Assembly: GCA_000432995.1 (NCBI GenBank)
Contig: HF972654.1
Span: forward strand, 72,990-111,818
Length of the DNA stretch: 38,829 nt
Direction of reading: 5' to 3'
Source of the DNA: Clostridium sp. CAG:1013
GTDB taxonomy: Bacteria > Bacillota > Clostridia > Oscillospirales > Acutalibacteraceae
Positions 25,870 to 33,464 of this stretch are shown one piece after another; position 1 is the first letter of the stretch, and each line of letters opens with the position of its first letter. The notes beneath the pieces are model-generated. The model was not told the DNA's origin, ran no database searches, and saw only the letters and a list, made by a program, of their open reading frames with translations. The position numbers were made by a program, and so were the translations under genes.

Positions 25870-27324
25870 ATGATCAAGAGCTTTCAGGAGCCGAATTTGA
25901 CCATGCTCACCGATTTTTACGAGCTGACCATGGCAAACGGCTACTTCCAAAACGGATTGCAAGACACCATCTGTTACTTTGACATGTTCTTCCGAAAGGT
26001 GCCGGACAAGGGTGGCTTCGCCATTATGGCCGGAGTGGAGCAGCTGGTAGAATATTTGAAAAATCTGGAATTTTCAGACGAGGATATCGAATTCCTCCAC
26101 TCCAAACATATTTTCAGCAAGGAGTTTCTGGAGTATTTACGTAACTTCCGTTTTTCCTGCGATGTTTGGGCCATCCCCGAAGGAACTCCCATTTTCCCCG
26201 GTGAGCCCATCGTCACTGTCAGAGGACCGGCTGTACAGGCTCAGTTTGTGGAGACCATGGTGCTGCTGTGCATCAACCATCAGAGTCTGATCGCTACCAA
26301 GGCCAACCGGATTGCTCGAGCGGCCCAGGGCCGAGCTGTAATGGAATTCGGTTCCCGCCGGGCCCAGGGATTTGACGGTGCCATGCTGGGCGCTCGGGCA
26401 GCCTATATCGGTGGTTGCGTGGGCACTGCTTGCACCATCAGTGACTTGAAATACGGCGTACCTGCTTTGGGCACCATGGCCCATAGCTGGGTGCAGTTGT
26501 TCCCCACAGAGTATGACGCCTTCAAAGCCTATGCAGAAGCATATCCCGGAAACTGCGTTTTGCTTGTGGACACTTACAACGTGCTGAAATCCGGTGTTCC
26601 CAACGCTATCAAAGTATTTAACGAGGTGCTGGTGCCCCAGGGATTCCGCCCCGCTGGTATCCGCATCGACAGCGGCGACATCACCTACCTCTCTCGGAAG
26701 GCTCGCAAGATGCTGGACGACGCCGGGTTTGAGGACTGTCCCATCTGCGCCTCCAACTCCTTGGATGAGTACATCATCCGGGACATGCTGATGCAGGGCG
26801 CCAAGGTGGATTCCTTCGGTGTGGGCGAGCGTCTGATCACCTCTTCCTCCGAGCCTGTATTCGGCGGCGTGTACAAGCTGGTGGCCGTGGAGGATAAGGA
26901 TGGCACCATCATTCCCAAGATCAAGATCAGTGAGAACGTAGCCAAGATCACCACACCTTGCTTCAAGAGCGTGTGGCGGCTGTTTGACAAGGAAACGGAC
27001 AAGGCCATCGCCGACGTGATCACCCTGCACGACGAGGTGATCGACGACGAGAAGCCCTATGTGCTGTTCGACCCTGACCACACCTGGAAGCGCAAGACCG
27101 TAGAGAATTTCACCGCAGTACCGCTGCTCCAGCCTATTTTCAAGGACGGTAAATGCGTGTATACTCCCCGAGCGCTGAAAGCAATTAAGGCTTACTGCCT
27201 GGCCCAGGTGGATTCTCTCTGGGAAGAAGTCACCCGTTTTGAGAACCCCCACAATTACTACGTGGACCTTTCCCAGAAGCTGTGGGATGAGAAGAACCGG
27301 ATGCTTTCTGAAAAAGCCTATTGA
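25870..27324 (+). CDS. pncB: Nicotinate phosphoribosyltransferase
   Basis: The enzyme condenses nicotinate with PRPP in NAD salvage. The 484-residue protein shows TDFYELTMANGYFQ, GFAIMAGVEQLVEYL, FGSRRAQGFDGAMLGARAAY (with the catalytic-histidine loop region), DTYNVLKSGVPNAI and GIRIDSGDITYLSRKAR, all conserved in the family. The ATG at 25870 is chosen since AGGAGGG is nine bases upstream; an ATG at 25861 would be one base from it. The stop codon TGA lies inside the -35 box of the following RNase P RNA gene. Confidence 0.95.
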   Translation: MIKSFQEPNLTMLTDFYELTMANGYFQNGLQDTICYFDMFFRKVPDKGGFAIMAGVEQLVEYLKNLEFSDEDIEFLHSKHIFSKEFLEYLRNFRFSCDVWAIPEGTPIFPGEPIVTVRGPAVQAQFVETMVLLCINHQSLIATKANRIARAAQGRAVMEFGSRRAQGFDGAMLGARAAYIGGCVGTACTISDLKYGVPALGTMAHSWVQLFPTEYDAFKAYAEAYPGNCVLLVDTYNVLKSGVPNAIKVFNEVLVPQGFRPAGIRIDSGDITYLSRKARKMLDDAGFEDCPICASNSLDEYIIRDMLMQGAKVDSFGVGERLITSSSEPVFGGVYKLVAVEDKDGTIIPKIKISENVAKITTPCFKSVWRLFDKETDKAIADVITLHDEVIDDEKPYVLFDPDHTWKRKTVENFTAVPLLQPIFKDGKCVYTPRALKAIKAYCLAQVDSLWEEVTRFENPHNYYVDLSQKLWDEKNRMLSEKAY

Positions 27325-27350
27325 CAAGGGCGGCTTTGCCCTACTACAAT
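27321..27350 (+). promoter_or_regulatory. rnpB promoter
   Basis: TTGACA (27321-27326), 18 bases, TACAAT (27345-27350). The -35 box contains the pncB stop codon. The spacer contains an inverted repeat, AGGGC (27327-27331) and GCCCT (27338-27342). Confidence 0.8.
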
Positions 27351-27355
27351 AGAGA

Positions 27356-27708
27356 GCGTGTGAGCAGGCTGGATGGTCGCGGGCGAAGGGGGAAACCCCT
27401 CGTCTGAGGAAAGTCCGAGCTCCCCAGGGCAAGAATAACGGCTAACCGCCGCCGGGGGCGACCCCAGGGAAAGTGCAACAGAGATATACCGCCGGGATTT
27501 CCCGGTAAGGGTGGAAAGGCGAGGTAAGAGCTCACCGGCGCATGGGAGACTATGCGGCCCTGTAAACCCTATTCGGAGCAACACCGTGGAGGAACATGAA
27601 GCGTAGCCCTGCGCGTTCCGAGGAGGTGGCGCGAGTCTGACGGCAACGTCAGGCCAAGATAGATGACTGTCCACGACAGAACTCGGCTTATAGGCCTGGT
27701 CACATGCC
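27356..27708 (+). ncRNA. rnpB: RNase P RNA
   Basis: This is the catalytic RNA that trims tRNA 5' leaders. The universally conserved 5' block GAGGAAAGTCCGAGCTCC and the 3' block ACAGAACTCGGCTTA, which pair to form the core, are both present, together with AGGGTGGAAAGGCGAGG-like and GGAGCAACACC-like core segments. The ends are set by the closing helix (GTGTGAGCAGGC region with GCCTGGTCACAT region) and are accurate to a few bases. It lies between its own promoter and a strong terminator. Confidence 0.95.
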
Positions 27709-27735
27709 AAAAAATCCGCGGGGAAACCCGTAAAA

Positions 27736-27765
27736 AATCCCTGAGAGGAATTCCTCTCAGGGATT
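27736..27765. terminator. Bidirectional terminator, perfect 30-bp palindrome
   Basis: The sequence is exactly self-complementary over 30 bases around a central GGAATTCC. On the - strand it is followed by a T run, and on the + strand by CTTATTAT. It ends both rnpB (+) and the HAAS-domain gene (-). Confidence 0.85.
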
Positions 27766-27769
27766 CTTA

Positions 27770-28219
27770 TTATCCGCGTTTTCTCTGCCGGATCAGCTTC
27801 CAAACGAAAAACAGTGCCAGCAAGAAGGCCAAGGTCCCTGCCACTAAAAGAATGGGGGAAAGGTCGAACCCTCCCACTACTTGGATGCTGGTGACCCCCT
27901 GAGCAGCGCCAATAGCATTATCCGGCACCCAGGACTGCTGAGTGACTGCGAACAGCGTCAAGCAAAGGACCCCAACAACGCAGGAAAGGATCAGGCCCAA
28001 AAGGGTCTTGCCAAATTTCTTTCCCGGTACTTCCGTCTGACTCATAATGGTTTGAGCGTATTCCTCGGGAGTCCCCAGACGGTGGATCACCTGGTCAGCG
28101 CTTTCTCCATGTTCCTGGGCTGAGTCGAACATTTCCTCCAAGTCCCAGAGAATCTCATGTTTCTGCTTCTTTGAAAGATCCAGCCTGCGGGCCACTTGGC
28201 GAATGTATTCCTGTTTCAT
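27770..28219 (-). CDS. HAAS-domain (DUF1700-like) membrane protein
   Basis: The 149-residue protein has an N-terminal helical HAAS-type domain (about residues 1-60, LDLSKKQKHEILWDLEEMFD, VIHRLGTPEEYAQ) and two transmembrane segments (about 71-91 and 119-140), ending in a basic KLIRQRKRG tail. HAAS proteins are usually encoded directly after a PadR regulator, as here, and are thought to be its target or partner. Its start overlaps the padR stop by ATGA. Confidence 0.85.
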   Translation of the reverse strand: MKQEYIRQVARRLDLSKKQKHEILWDLEEMFDSAQEHGESADQVIHRLGTPEEYAQTIMSQTEVPGKKFGKTLLGLILSCVVGVLCLTLFAVTQQSWVPDNAIGAAQGVTSIQVVGGFDLSPILLVAGTLAFLLALFFVWKLIRQRKRG

Positions 28220-28572
28220 AGTGTCTCCTCCTTATATTGTTTGATGAACCAGTTCACACAACGGGAATAGTCCTCCCAAAATTCGATCAGTTCCTTCAAC
28301 GTTTCCTGTCCCTTCGCAGTTAGGGAGTAGTATTTCTTAGAACCCCCATTGGCCGCTGCAGGAGCCATCCGTGTTGTGACAAGTCCTGCTTCCTGGAGCC
28401 GGTACAGGATGGGGTAGATGGTCCCCTCTCGCGCATAACCGAGAACAGCGGCTCCATTCTCGTTGAGCTGTGTGAGGATTTCATACCCGTACGTCTCCTT
28501 TTGAGCGATGAGACACAGCAGGATCATTTCCAACGAGCCTTTTTTGAACTGCTGGACGTATTTTCCTTCCAT
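28216..28572 (-). CDS. PadR family transcriptional regulator
   Basis: The 118-residue winged-helix repressor carries the PadR signature: FKKGSLEMILLCLIAQKETYGYEI, then REGTIYPILYRLQEAGLV and KKYYSLTAKGQETLKE. Ligands of the family are small molecules or antimicrobials. It is co-transcribed with a HAAS-domain membrane protein. A palindrome lies between its promoter and its start, so autorepression is likely. Confidence 0.94.
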   Translation of the reverse strand: MEGKYVQQFKKGSLEMILLCLIAQKETYGYEILTQLNENGAAVLGYAREGTIYPILYRLQEAGLVTTRMAPAAANGGSKKYYSLTAKGQETLKELIEFWEDYSRCVNWFIKQYKEETL

Positions 28573-28592
28573 AGCGCAACTCCTTTCCGATA

Positions 28593-28651
28593 CTATTTAG
28601 CATTACTAAATAGGTTGACTCAAGTATACTTCTGAGGGAACGGATTGTCAA
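28593..28651 (-). promoter_or_regulatory. padR promoter and probable operator
   Basis: On the - strand TTGACA (28646-28651), 17 bases, TATACT (28623-28628). Directly downstream is a 21-bp inverted repeat, CTATTTAG and CTAAATAG with a 5-base spacer (28593-28613), covering the first transcribed bases. Confidence 0.75.
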
Positions 28652-28661
28652 GGGAGGAAAT

Positions 28662-28693
28662 AAAAAAAGACGCCCCAAAAGGACGTCTTTTTT
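28662..28693 (-). terminator. Terminator after nitroreductase
   Basis: AAAAAAGACG / CGTCTTTTTT arms with an 11-base loop; T run on the - strand. It lies between the nitroreductase stop and the padR promoter. Confidence 0.8.
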
Positions 28694-28708
28694 GCTTTGT
28701 GAATAAGA

Positions 28709-29419
28709 TTATTTGCCTTCCCAGTTTTTCAGGATCTCCTCAGCAGAGCGGACCATTTCCTGAGCAAATTCAGAAACATACTTCCGGTTGTAAAATGCCT
28801 TGGCCCGGTCGTTATCGTAGTACTCCAGCAGCTCCTCGTCGGTGAGGTCGTGATACTCGTTCTCAAAGACGATCATCTTCTGGGGGAAACGGCTGGGCTG
28901 GGGACGGTCCTTCTGCTGCTGAGTGGGATACCCGAATATCAACATGGAAACAGGTGCCACATATTTGGGCAAGTGAAACATCTCCTGATGCTGCTCCCAC
29001 TGCTCGATAATGTCACCAATGTAGCAGGAACCGATACCCAGGCTCTCGGCGGCTACACAGGCGGCGTGAGCAGCGATAACCGTGTCGTTAGTGGCCAGGA
29101 TCAGATCACTCAGCCGGGGCTCCGGCACATTCTCGCATCCGGCCTGGTGGAATTTCCGGACCCAGCGGCGGTAGTCAGCCAAAAAGACCAGCACCATGGG
29201 GGCAGAAGCGATAAAAGGCTGATGATCGCAAGTCACAGCCAGCTTATCCTTCAGAGCTTGGTCGGTTACATCCAAAATGGAATAGAGCATGGAATTTCCC
29301 GCGGTAGGGGCCCGCATGGCGGCGGCAAGGATAGCTTGCTTTTCTTCGGGACCAATGGGCTTTTGCTCAAACACCCGCACGGATTTCCGTTTCATCAATA
29401 CTTCCAATGTTTCGTTCAT
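28709..29419 (-). CDS. Nitroreductase family flavoprotein (NfrA-like)
   Basis: The 236-residue FMN-dependent oxidoreductase has the N-terminal FMN-phosphate motif RKSVRVFEQKPI, AAAMRAPTAGNSMLYSILDV and the family block AAHAACVAAESLGIGSCYIG with LIFGYPTQ. The closest group reduces flavins, quinones or nitro-compounds with NAD(P)H. The ATG at 29419 has GGAGGAG seven bases upstream and is preferred to an upstream ATG. It is a single gene between its promoter and a terminator. Confidence 0.9.
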   Translation of the reverse strand: MNETLEVLMKRKSVRVFEQKPIGPEEKQAILAAAMRAPTAGNSMLYSILDVTDQALKDKLAVTCDHQPFIASAPMVLVFLADYRRWVRKFHQAGCENVPEPRLSDLILATNDTVIAAHAACVAAESLGIGSCYIGDIIEQWEQHQEMFHLPKYVAPVSMLIFGYPTQQQKDRPQPSRFPQKMIVFENEYHDLTDEELLEYYDNDRAKAFYNRKYVSEFAQEMVRSAEEILKNWEGK

Positions 29420-29535
29420 GGCGATTCTCCTCCAATCCAAAATTTCGCAATGTTAAACGCACTATGGGAACCTCCCTCAAATCCAAAGCATCTCTGTAAA
29501 GAAATGCCTGTTCCCGCCGCGTTTGCGAATATTAT

Positions 29536-29564
29536 ATCATGGAGTCTGATGGGTGTAAATAAAG
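29536..29564 (-). promoter_or_regulatory. Nitroreductase promoter
   Basis: On the - strand TTTACA, 17 bases, TATAAT; the -10 complement (ATTATA) lies just after 29530. The leader of more than 100 nt up to 29419 shows no clear operator. Confidence 0.6.
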
Positions 29565-29619
29565 GCATTGAAAGAACTTCCAAGATCCGGCAACATTGCC
29601 CGTTTTTCAGGAAATATCC

Positions 29620-29649
29620 TTTACAAAGAGAAGGACCCTGGTTTATAAT
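29620..29649 (+). promoter_or_regulatory. Promoter of the oxidoreductase-isomerase pair
   Basis: TTTACA (29620-29625), 18 bases, TATAAT (29644-29649), 61 nt before the GTG start at 29710. Confidence 0.65.
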
Positions 29650-29709
29650 CACCGTAGAATCATCATGCTGCCGTGGCAGCGATCCTCAGAAAAAGGAAGT
29701 GTGTGGAAC

Positions 29710-30765
29710 GTGAAAGTTGCTGTTATCGGCTGCGGCACTATTGCCAACGCCGCCCATATTCCCTCCTATATGAATAACCAGGAGGCAGAGATCAAATATT
29801 TCTGTGACATCATCCCGGAGCGTGCCCAGACAGCAGTGGAAAAGTATGGCTGCGGCATTGCTGTGACCGACTATCATCAGGTATTAGCGGATCCGGAAGT
29901 GGAAGCCGTTTCTGTCTGTACCCCCAACAATGTCCATCCTCTGATTGCTATTGACGCACTGCGGGCTGGAAAAAACGTACTCTGTGAGAAACCTGCTGCC
30001 CGCACCTACGCGGAAGCATTGGAGATGCAGAAAGTCCAGCATGAGACTGGAAAAGTTCTGAATATCGGCGTGGTCAACCGCTTCAACGACGCCGTCAACC
30101 GCATTAAAGAGTACATTGACCAAGGCAAGCTGGGAACGATCCATCATGTGTATGTCAGCTTCCGGGCTCACCGTTCCATTCCCGGTCTGGGTGGAGCCTT
30201 TACGACCAAAGAGATCGCCGGCGGTGGCGCGCTCATCGACTGGGGCGTCCATTATTTGGACATCGTCATGTACTGCTGCGGCGACCCTGCCGTCAAAACT
30301 GTCACCGGTGAGACCTTCTGCAAACTGGGCAAGGACATGAGAAACTATGTCTACACGGATATGTGGGCTTCTCAGACCATGGACTATGACGGCGTGTACG
30401 ACGTGGACGATTCCGTAACTGGAATGGTGCGCACCTCTGGACCTGTCATCACCCTCAACGGAGCTTGGGCTCAGAACATTGGGGAAGAGGAGCGTTACAT
30501 TGATTTCATGGGCGACAAGGGTGGTATCCGTCTGCGCTACGGTGAGGATTTCACCTTGTATACCACGGAAAACGGCGCTCTGATCGACTATGTGCCTAAA
30601 TTCAAGACGAGAGACATGTTCCAAAACGAGATCGACGCCTTTATAGACTGCATCAAGACAGGGAAGAAACTTCCGTCCCATATTGACACTGTGATCGTCA
30701 CGGCCAGGATGATGCAGGCCATTTATGATTCTGCTGAGCAGCATCGTGAGATCGTGCTGGAGTAA
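29710..30765 (+). CDS. Gfo/Idh/MocA family oxidoreductase
   Basis: The 351-residue NAD(P)-dependent dehydrogenase of the sugar/inositol dehydrogenase family begins with a Rossmann motif MKVAVIGCGTIANAAHIPSY. It has the family lysine in CEKPAARTY and the histidine-bearing block LIDWGVHYLDIVMYCCG. The start is a GTG at 29710 with AAGGAAG about ten bases upstream. It is followed after 31 nt by a sugar isomerase, so the pair probably catabolises one sugar or polyol. The substrate is not readable. Confidence 0.88.
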   Translation: MKVAVIGCGTIANAAHIPSYMNNQEAEIKYFCDIIPERAQTAVEKYGCGIAVTDYHQVLADPEVEAVSVCTPNNVHPLIAIDALRAGKNVLCEKPAARTYAEALEMQKVQHETGKVLNIGVVNRFNDAVNRIKEYIDQGKLGTIHHVYVSFRAHRSIPGLGGAFTTKEIAGGGALIDWGVHYLDIVMYCCGDPAVKTVTGETFCKLGKDMRNYVYTDMWASQTMDYDGVYDVDDSVTGMVRTSGPVITLNGAWAQNIGEEERYIDFMGDKGGIRLRYGEDFTLYTTENGALIDYVPKFKTRDMFQNEIDAFIDCIKTGKKLPSHIDTVIVTARMMQAIYDSAEQHREIVLE

Positions 30766-30796
30766 GTCCTGTTGGATTTGAAAGGAGCGAGTTGTT

Positions 30797-31639
30797 ATGT
30801 ATCCCTTTTCTATTGGAGTTATGCTGGATTCTTTCCGCACTGATGTGAACACCGCCTTGGAGAAAGCTCAGTCATTGGGCGCTCAGGGCATTCAGGTATA
30901 CGCCACCCGCGGGGACATGTCGCCCAAGGAGATGACTCCTGAGCGCCGTCGTGAGTTCCTCAAGGTGGTAAAGGATCACGGCCTGGTGATCTCCGCTCTG
31001 TGCGGCGATCTGGGCCAGGGGTTTGGTGATCCTGAAAAGAATCCTGCGTTGATCGAAGAGTCCAAGCGAATTTTGGATTTGGCCAAGGACCTGGAGACCG
31101 ATGTTGTCACCACCCACATTGGCGTAGTGCCGGGGGAAAAGACCCATCCCCGATACGGCATCATGCAGGAGGCCTGCGGAAAACTGGCGGCTTACGCCGA
31201 TTCCCTCCAGGCGCATTTTGCCATCGAGACTGGGCCCGAGCCCGCAGCTACTCTGAAAGGCTATTTAGATGGACTTCATTCCACCGGTGTAGCTGTGAAC
31301 CTGGACCCCGCCAACTTTGTGATGGTCACGGGAGACGACCCGGTCCAGGCCGTCTATACCCTGAAAGACTACATTGTGCACACCCACGCCAAGGACGGTC
31401 GCCGGCTCCATTATGTTGACCCTGAGGTCCTTTACGGCATGGTGGAATCCGAGATGCTTCAGGACAGCTCTTACATTGAACTGCCTTTGGGCCAGGGAGA
31501 TGTGGATTTCCCCAACTACCTGAAAGCGCTGGATGAGATCGGCTATAAGGGCTTCCTCACTATCGAACGAGAGGTAGGAGATGATCCCACTGCCGATATC
31601 GCCCTTGCTGTGCGTTTTCTCCAGGAATACACTCATTGA
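30797..31639 (+). CDS. Sugar phosphate isomerase/epimerase (AP-endonuclease-2 TIM barrel)
   Basis: The 280-residue xylose-isomerase-like TIM barrel begins MYPFSIGVMLDSFRTDVNTA. Metal-ligand strands are visible in DVVTTHIGVVPG, HFAIETGPEPA, VAVNLDPANFVM, IVHTHAKDG and GFLTIEREVGDDP. AAAGGAG lies nine bases before the ATG. It is the second gene of the pair with the oxidoreductase and ends at a strong terminator. It is not closely similar to the other TIM-barrel isomerase at 12126-12998. Confidence 0.88.
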   Translation: MYPFSIGVMLDSFRTDVNTALEKAQSLGAQGIQVYATRGDMSPKEMTPERRREFLKVVKDHGLVISALCGDLGQGFGDPEKNPALIEESKRILDLAKDLETDVVTTHIGVVPGEKTHPRYGIMQEACGKLAAYADSLQAHFAIETGPEPAATLKGYLDGLHSTGVAVNLDPANFVMVTGDDPVQAVYTLKDYIVHTHAKDGRRLHYVDPEVLYGMVESEMLQDSSYIELPLGQGDVDFPNYLKALDEIGYKGFLTIEREVGDDPTADIALAVRFLQEYTH

Positions 31640-31653
31640 ATTAGTTAGCGTAC

Positions 31654-31689
31654 TAAAGTGCCTCCGAACAAATCGGAGGCACTTTTTTT
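31654..31689 (+). terminator. Terminator after the isomerase
   Basis: Eleven-bp stem AAGTGCCTCCG / CGGAGGCACTT with a 7-base loop, then seven T. Confidence 0.9.
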
Positions 31690-31699
31690 ACATAAATGG

Positions 31700-31728
31700 T
31701 TGTAAAAATCACCCTATTGTGGTAGAAT
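31700..31728 (+). promoter_or_regulatory. Promoter of the YitT gene
   Basis: TTGTAA (31700-31705), 17 bases, TAGAAT (31723-31728). The start expected near 31735 is directly at the foot of the structured leader. Confidence 0.65.
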
Positions 31729-31736
31729 CTCAACGG

Positions 31737-31827
31737 TTTGGGAATGACCGCAAAAATCTCCTGTCCATGTACGGAGAACAAATTGCGAAGTTCCCAGAAA
31801 AACATAATATCGAGGGATGGAACATGG
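31737..31827 (+). promoter_or_regulatory. Structured 5' leader of the YitT gene, candidate cis-regulatory RNA
   Basis: Three stacked helices can be drawn: P1 TGGGAA/TTCCCA (31739-31744 with 31791-31796), P2 CGCAA/TTGCG (31749-31753 with 31783-31787), P3 TCTCC/GGAGA (31757-31761 with 31773-31777), extended by GT/AC after a bulged T. Asymmetric A-rich internal loops separate them. The 6-base apical loop CCATGT (31765-31770) is an exact complement of ACATGG (31822-31827), which contains the start codon. I do not recognise it as a named riboswitch. Confidence 0.5.
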
Positions 31828-32714
31828 CAAGTGAAACCGGGCAGCATAAACTTTCATCTGTGCTCACCAAAGAGAATTTGAAAGCATTTTTGATGGTCAA
31901 TCTGGGCGTGCTGCTCCTAACTACCGGAGTCTATTTTTTCAAGCTCCCCAACAATTTCTCTACCGGCGGCGTCAGCGGTATCTCGATCATACTGGGCAGC
32001 GTAACACCTTTTCTCTCCACTGCCACGCTGATGGCCATCATCAACGTTTTGTTACTAGTGATCGGCTATTTGGTTCTGGGAAGACAGTTTGGCTTCTGGA
32101 CCACTTACTGCACTTTGATGTATTCCTTTGAAACATGGGTCCTGGAAACTCTGTTTCCCATGGACGGGCCTTTCACCAATCAGCCTCTCTTGGAACTCTG
32201 TTTCGCCATGATGCTTCCCGCAGTGGGGTCTGCGCTGATGTTTAACTACAACGCATCCAGCGGCGGCACGGATATCGTGGCCATGATCCTGAAGAAATAC
32301 ACCAGCATTTCCGATATCGGCAAAGCGCTGTTTGTCAGTGACAGCGTCATTGCGTTGGCCTCTGTCTTTTTCTTTGGCATCGAGACCGGTATGTTCTCTA
32401 TTTTGGGCCTGTTCCTCAAGGCGTTTGTAGTGGACTCCGTGATCGAGAGCATCAACCTTTGCAAATTCTTCTCCATTGTCACGTCCAAACCTAAGGAGAT
32501 CTGTGATTTCATCATTAAAGATCTGCACCACAGCTCCACAGTGGTGGATGGCGAGGGTGCTTACTCTCATACAGAGCGAAAGGTGGTCCTTACCGCCGTT
32601 CGGCGTGGGGAGGCCGTTCGGCTCCGCCAGAAGTGCAAGGAAATCGATCCTCATTCCTTTATGTTCATTACCAATACCAGTGAGATTATCGGTAAGGGTT
32701 TCCGGTCTGACTGA
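31824..32714 (+). CDS. YitT family membrane protein (DUF161 + DUF2179)
   Basis: The 296-residue protein has five or six transmembrane segments in its first 210 residues, starting AFLMVNLGVLLLTTGVYFF, with the family signature KLPNNFSTGGVSGISIIL and NYNASSGGTDIVAMIL. A soluble C-terminal DUF2179 domain (about 215-290) has TVVDGEGAYSHTERKVVLTAV. Transport function is suspected for the family but not proven. The ATG at 31824 follows GAGGGATGG. An upstream in-frame ATG at 31767 lies in the leader loop and has no ribosome binding site. Confidence 0.9.
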   Translation: MASETGQHKLSSVLTKENLKAFLMVNLGVLLLTTGVYFFKLPNNFSTGGVSGISIILGSVTPFLSTATLMAIINVLLLVIGYLVLGRQFGFWTTYCTLMYSFETWVLETLFPMDGPFTNQPLLELCFAMMLPAVGSALMFNYNASSGGTDIVAMILKKYTSISDIGKALFVSDSVIALASVFFFGIETGMFSILGLFLKAFVVDSVIESINLCKFFSIVTSKPKEICDFIIKDLHHSSTVVDGEGAYSHTERKVVLTAVRRGEAVRLRQKCKEIDPHSFMFITNTSEIIGKGFRSD

Positions 32715-32717
32715 TCT

Positions 32718-32746
32718 AAAACGGGCTGCTTCGGCAGCTCGTTTTT
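32718..32746 (+). terminator. Terminator after the YitT gene
   Basis: AAAACGGGCTGC and GCAGCTCGTTTT with a TTCG tetraloop, then T. Confidence 0.88.
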
Positions 32747-32764
32747 GTTGCAAATTCGTTCATA

Positions 32765-32802
32765 CATTTCAAATTGAAATGGTCTGTCTTTTGTGGTATC
32801 CT
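32765..32802 (+). promoter_or_regulatory. HD-protein promoter with palindrome over the -35 box
   Basis: TTGAAA (32774-32779), 17 bases, TATCCT (32797-32802). The -35 box is one arm of a 17-bp inverted repeat, CATTTCAA-A-TTGAAATG (32765-32781), so a bound protein would occlude it. Confidence 0.55.
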
Positions 32803-32855
32803 TGTAGAAAAAGGAGCAGCCAAAAGGCTCTTTCATCGAATAGGGGAAAGAAACC

Positions 32856-33443
32856 ATGGAAAATGGGTATAAAGAAGAATTTTGCGGGCTTTTCCAGGAA
32901 CATGTCACCAGAGCAGGCGGGGAACAACTGCTGGCCTGGTTGGAGAAAACAGATTTTTTCACCGCGCCCGCCAGTACAAAATTTCACTGCGCCTGCGAAT
33001 TCGGTCTGGTGCAGCACAGCTTGAATGTATATAAAGTATTGAGAGAAAAGTACTTTGAGGAAGGGGACAGCGAGGAGAGCTTCGCGCTGTGCGGCCTGCT
33101 CCACGATGTTTGCAAGGCGCAATTTTATAAGATCTCTACCCGCAACGTCAAAAACGAGGAAACCGGCCAGTGGGAAAAGCGACCCTATTATTCGGTAGAA
33201 GATGCCTTTCCCTTTGGTCACGGTGAAAAGTCCGTGTACCTTATTGAGCGCTTCGTCCGGCTGAAACCTGCGGAAGCCATGGCAATTCGTTGGCACATGG
33301 GCGGTTTTGATGACGCCGTAAAAGGTGGAAACTTTGCTATCAGCTTGGCTTTCGACCGTTATCCCTTGGCCGTGAAACTCCATCTGGCGGATTTGGAAGC
33401 CACATATTTAAGGGAGCACGGCACCTCAGATGTTCGCCACTGA
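32856..33443 (+). CDS. HD-domain phosphohydrolase-like protein
   Basis: The 195-residue protein has the HD-superfamily metal-site pattern: His54 in LVQHSLNVY, the His83-Asp84 pair in CGLLHDVCK, further His122 in FGHGEKS and His147 in RWHMGG, and Asp179 in LHLADLEA. Such proteins cleave phosphate esters of nucleotides or cyclic nucleotides; the substrate here is unknown. It has its own promoter. The ABC transporter genes begin 21 nt downstream, so they may share the transcript. Confidence 0.85.
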   Translation: MENGYKEEFCGLFQEHVTRAGGEQLLAWLEKTDFFTAPASTKFHCACEFGLVQHSLNVYKVLREKYFEEGDSEESFALCGLLHDVCKAQFYKISTRNVKNEETGQWEKRPYYSVEDAFPFGHGEKSVYLIERFVRLKPAEAMAIRWHMGGFDDAVKGGNFAISLAFDRYPLAVKLHLADLEATYLREHGTSDVRH

Positions 33444-33464
33444 TGTTCCGAAAGGAGACTGCTT

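Noticed and set aside
31767..31823. N-terminally extended YitT protein starting at 31767
   Set aside because: No ribosome binding site precedes this ATG, it lies in the loop of the leader hairpin, and the family normally starts near the first membrane segment.
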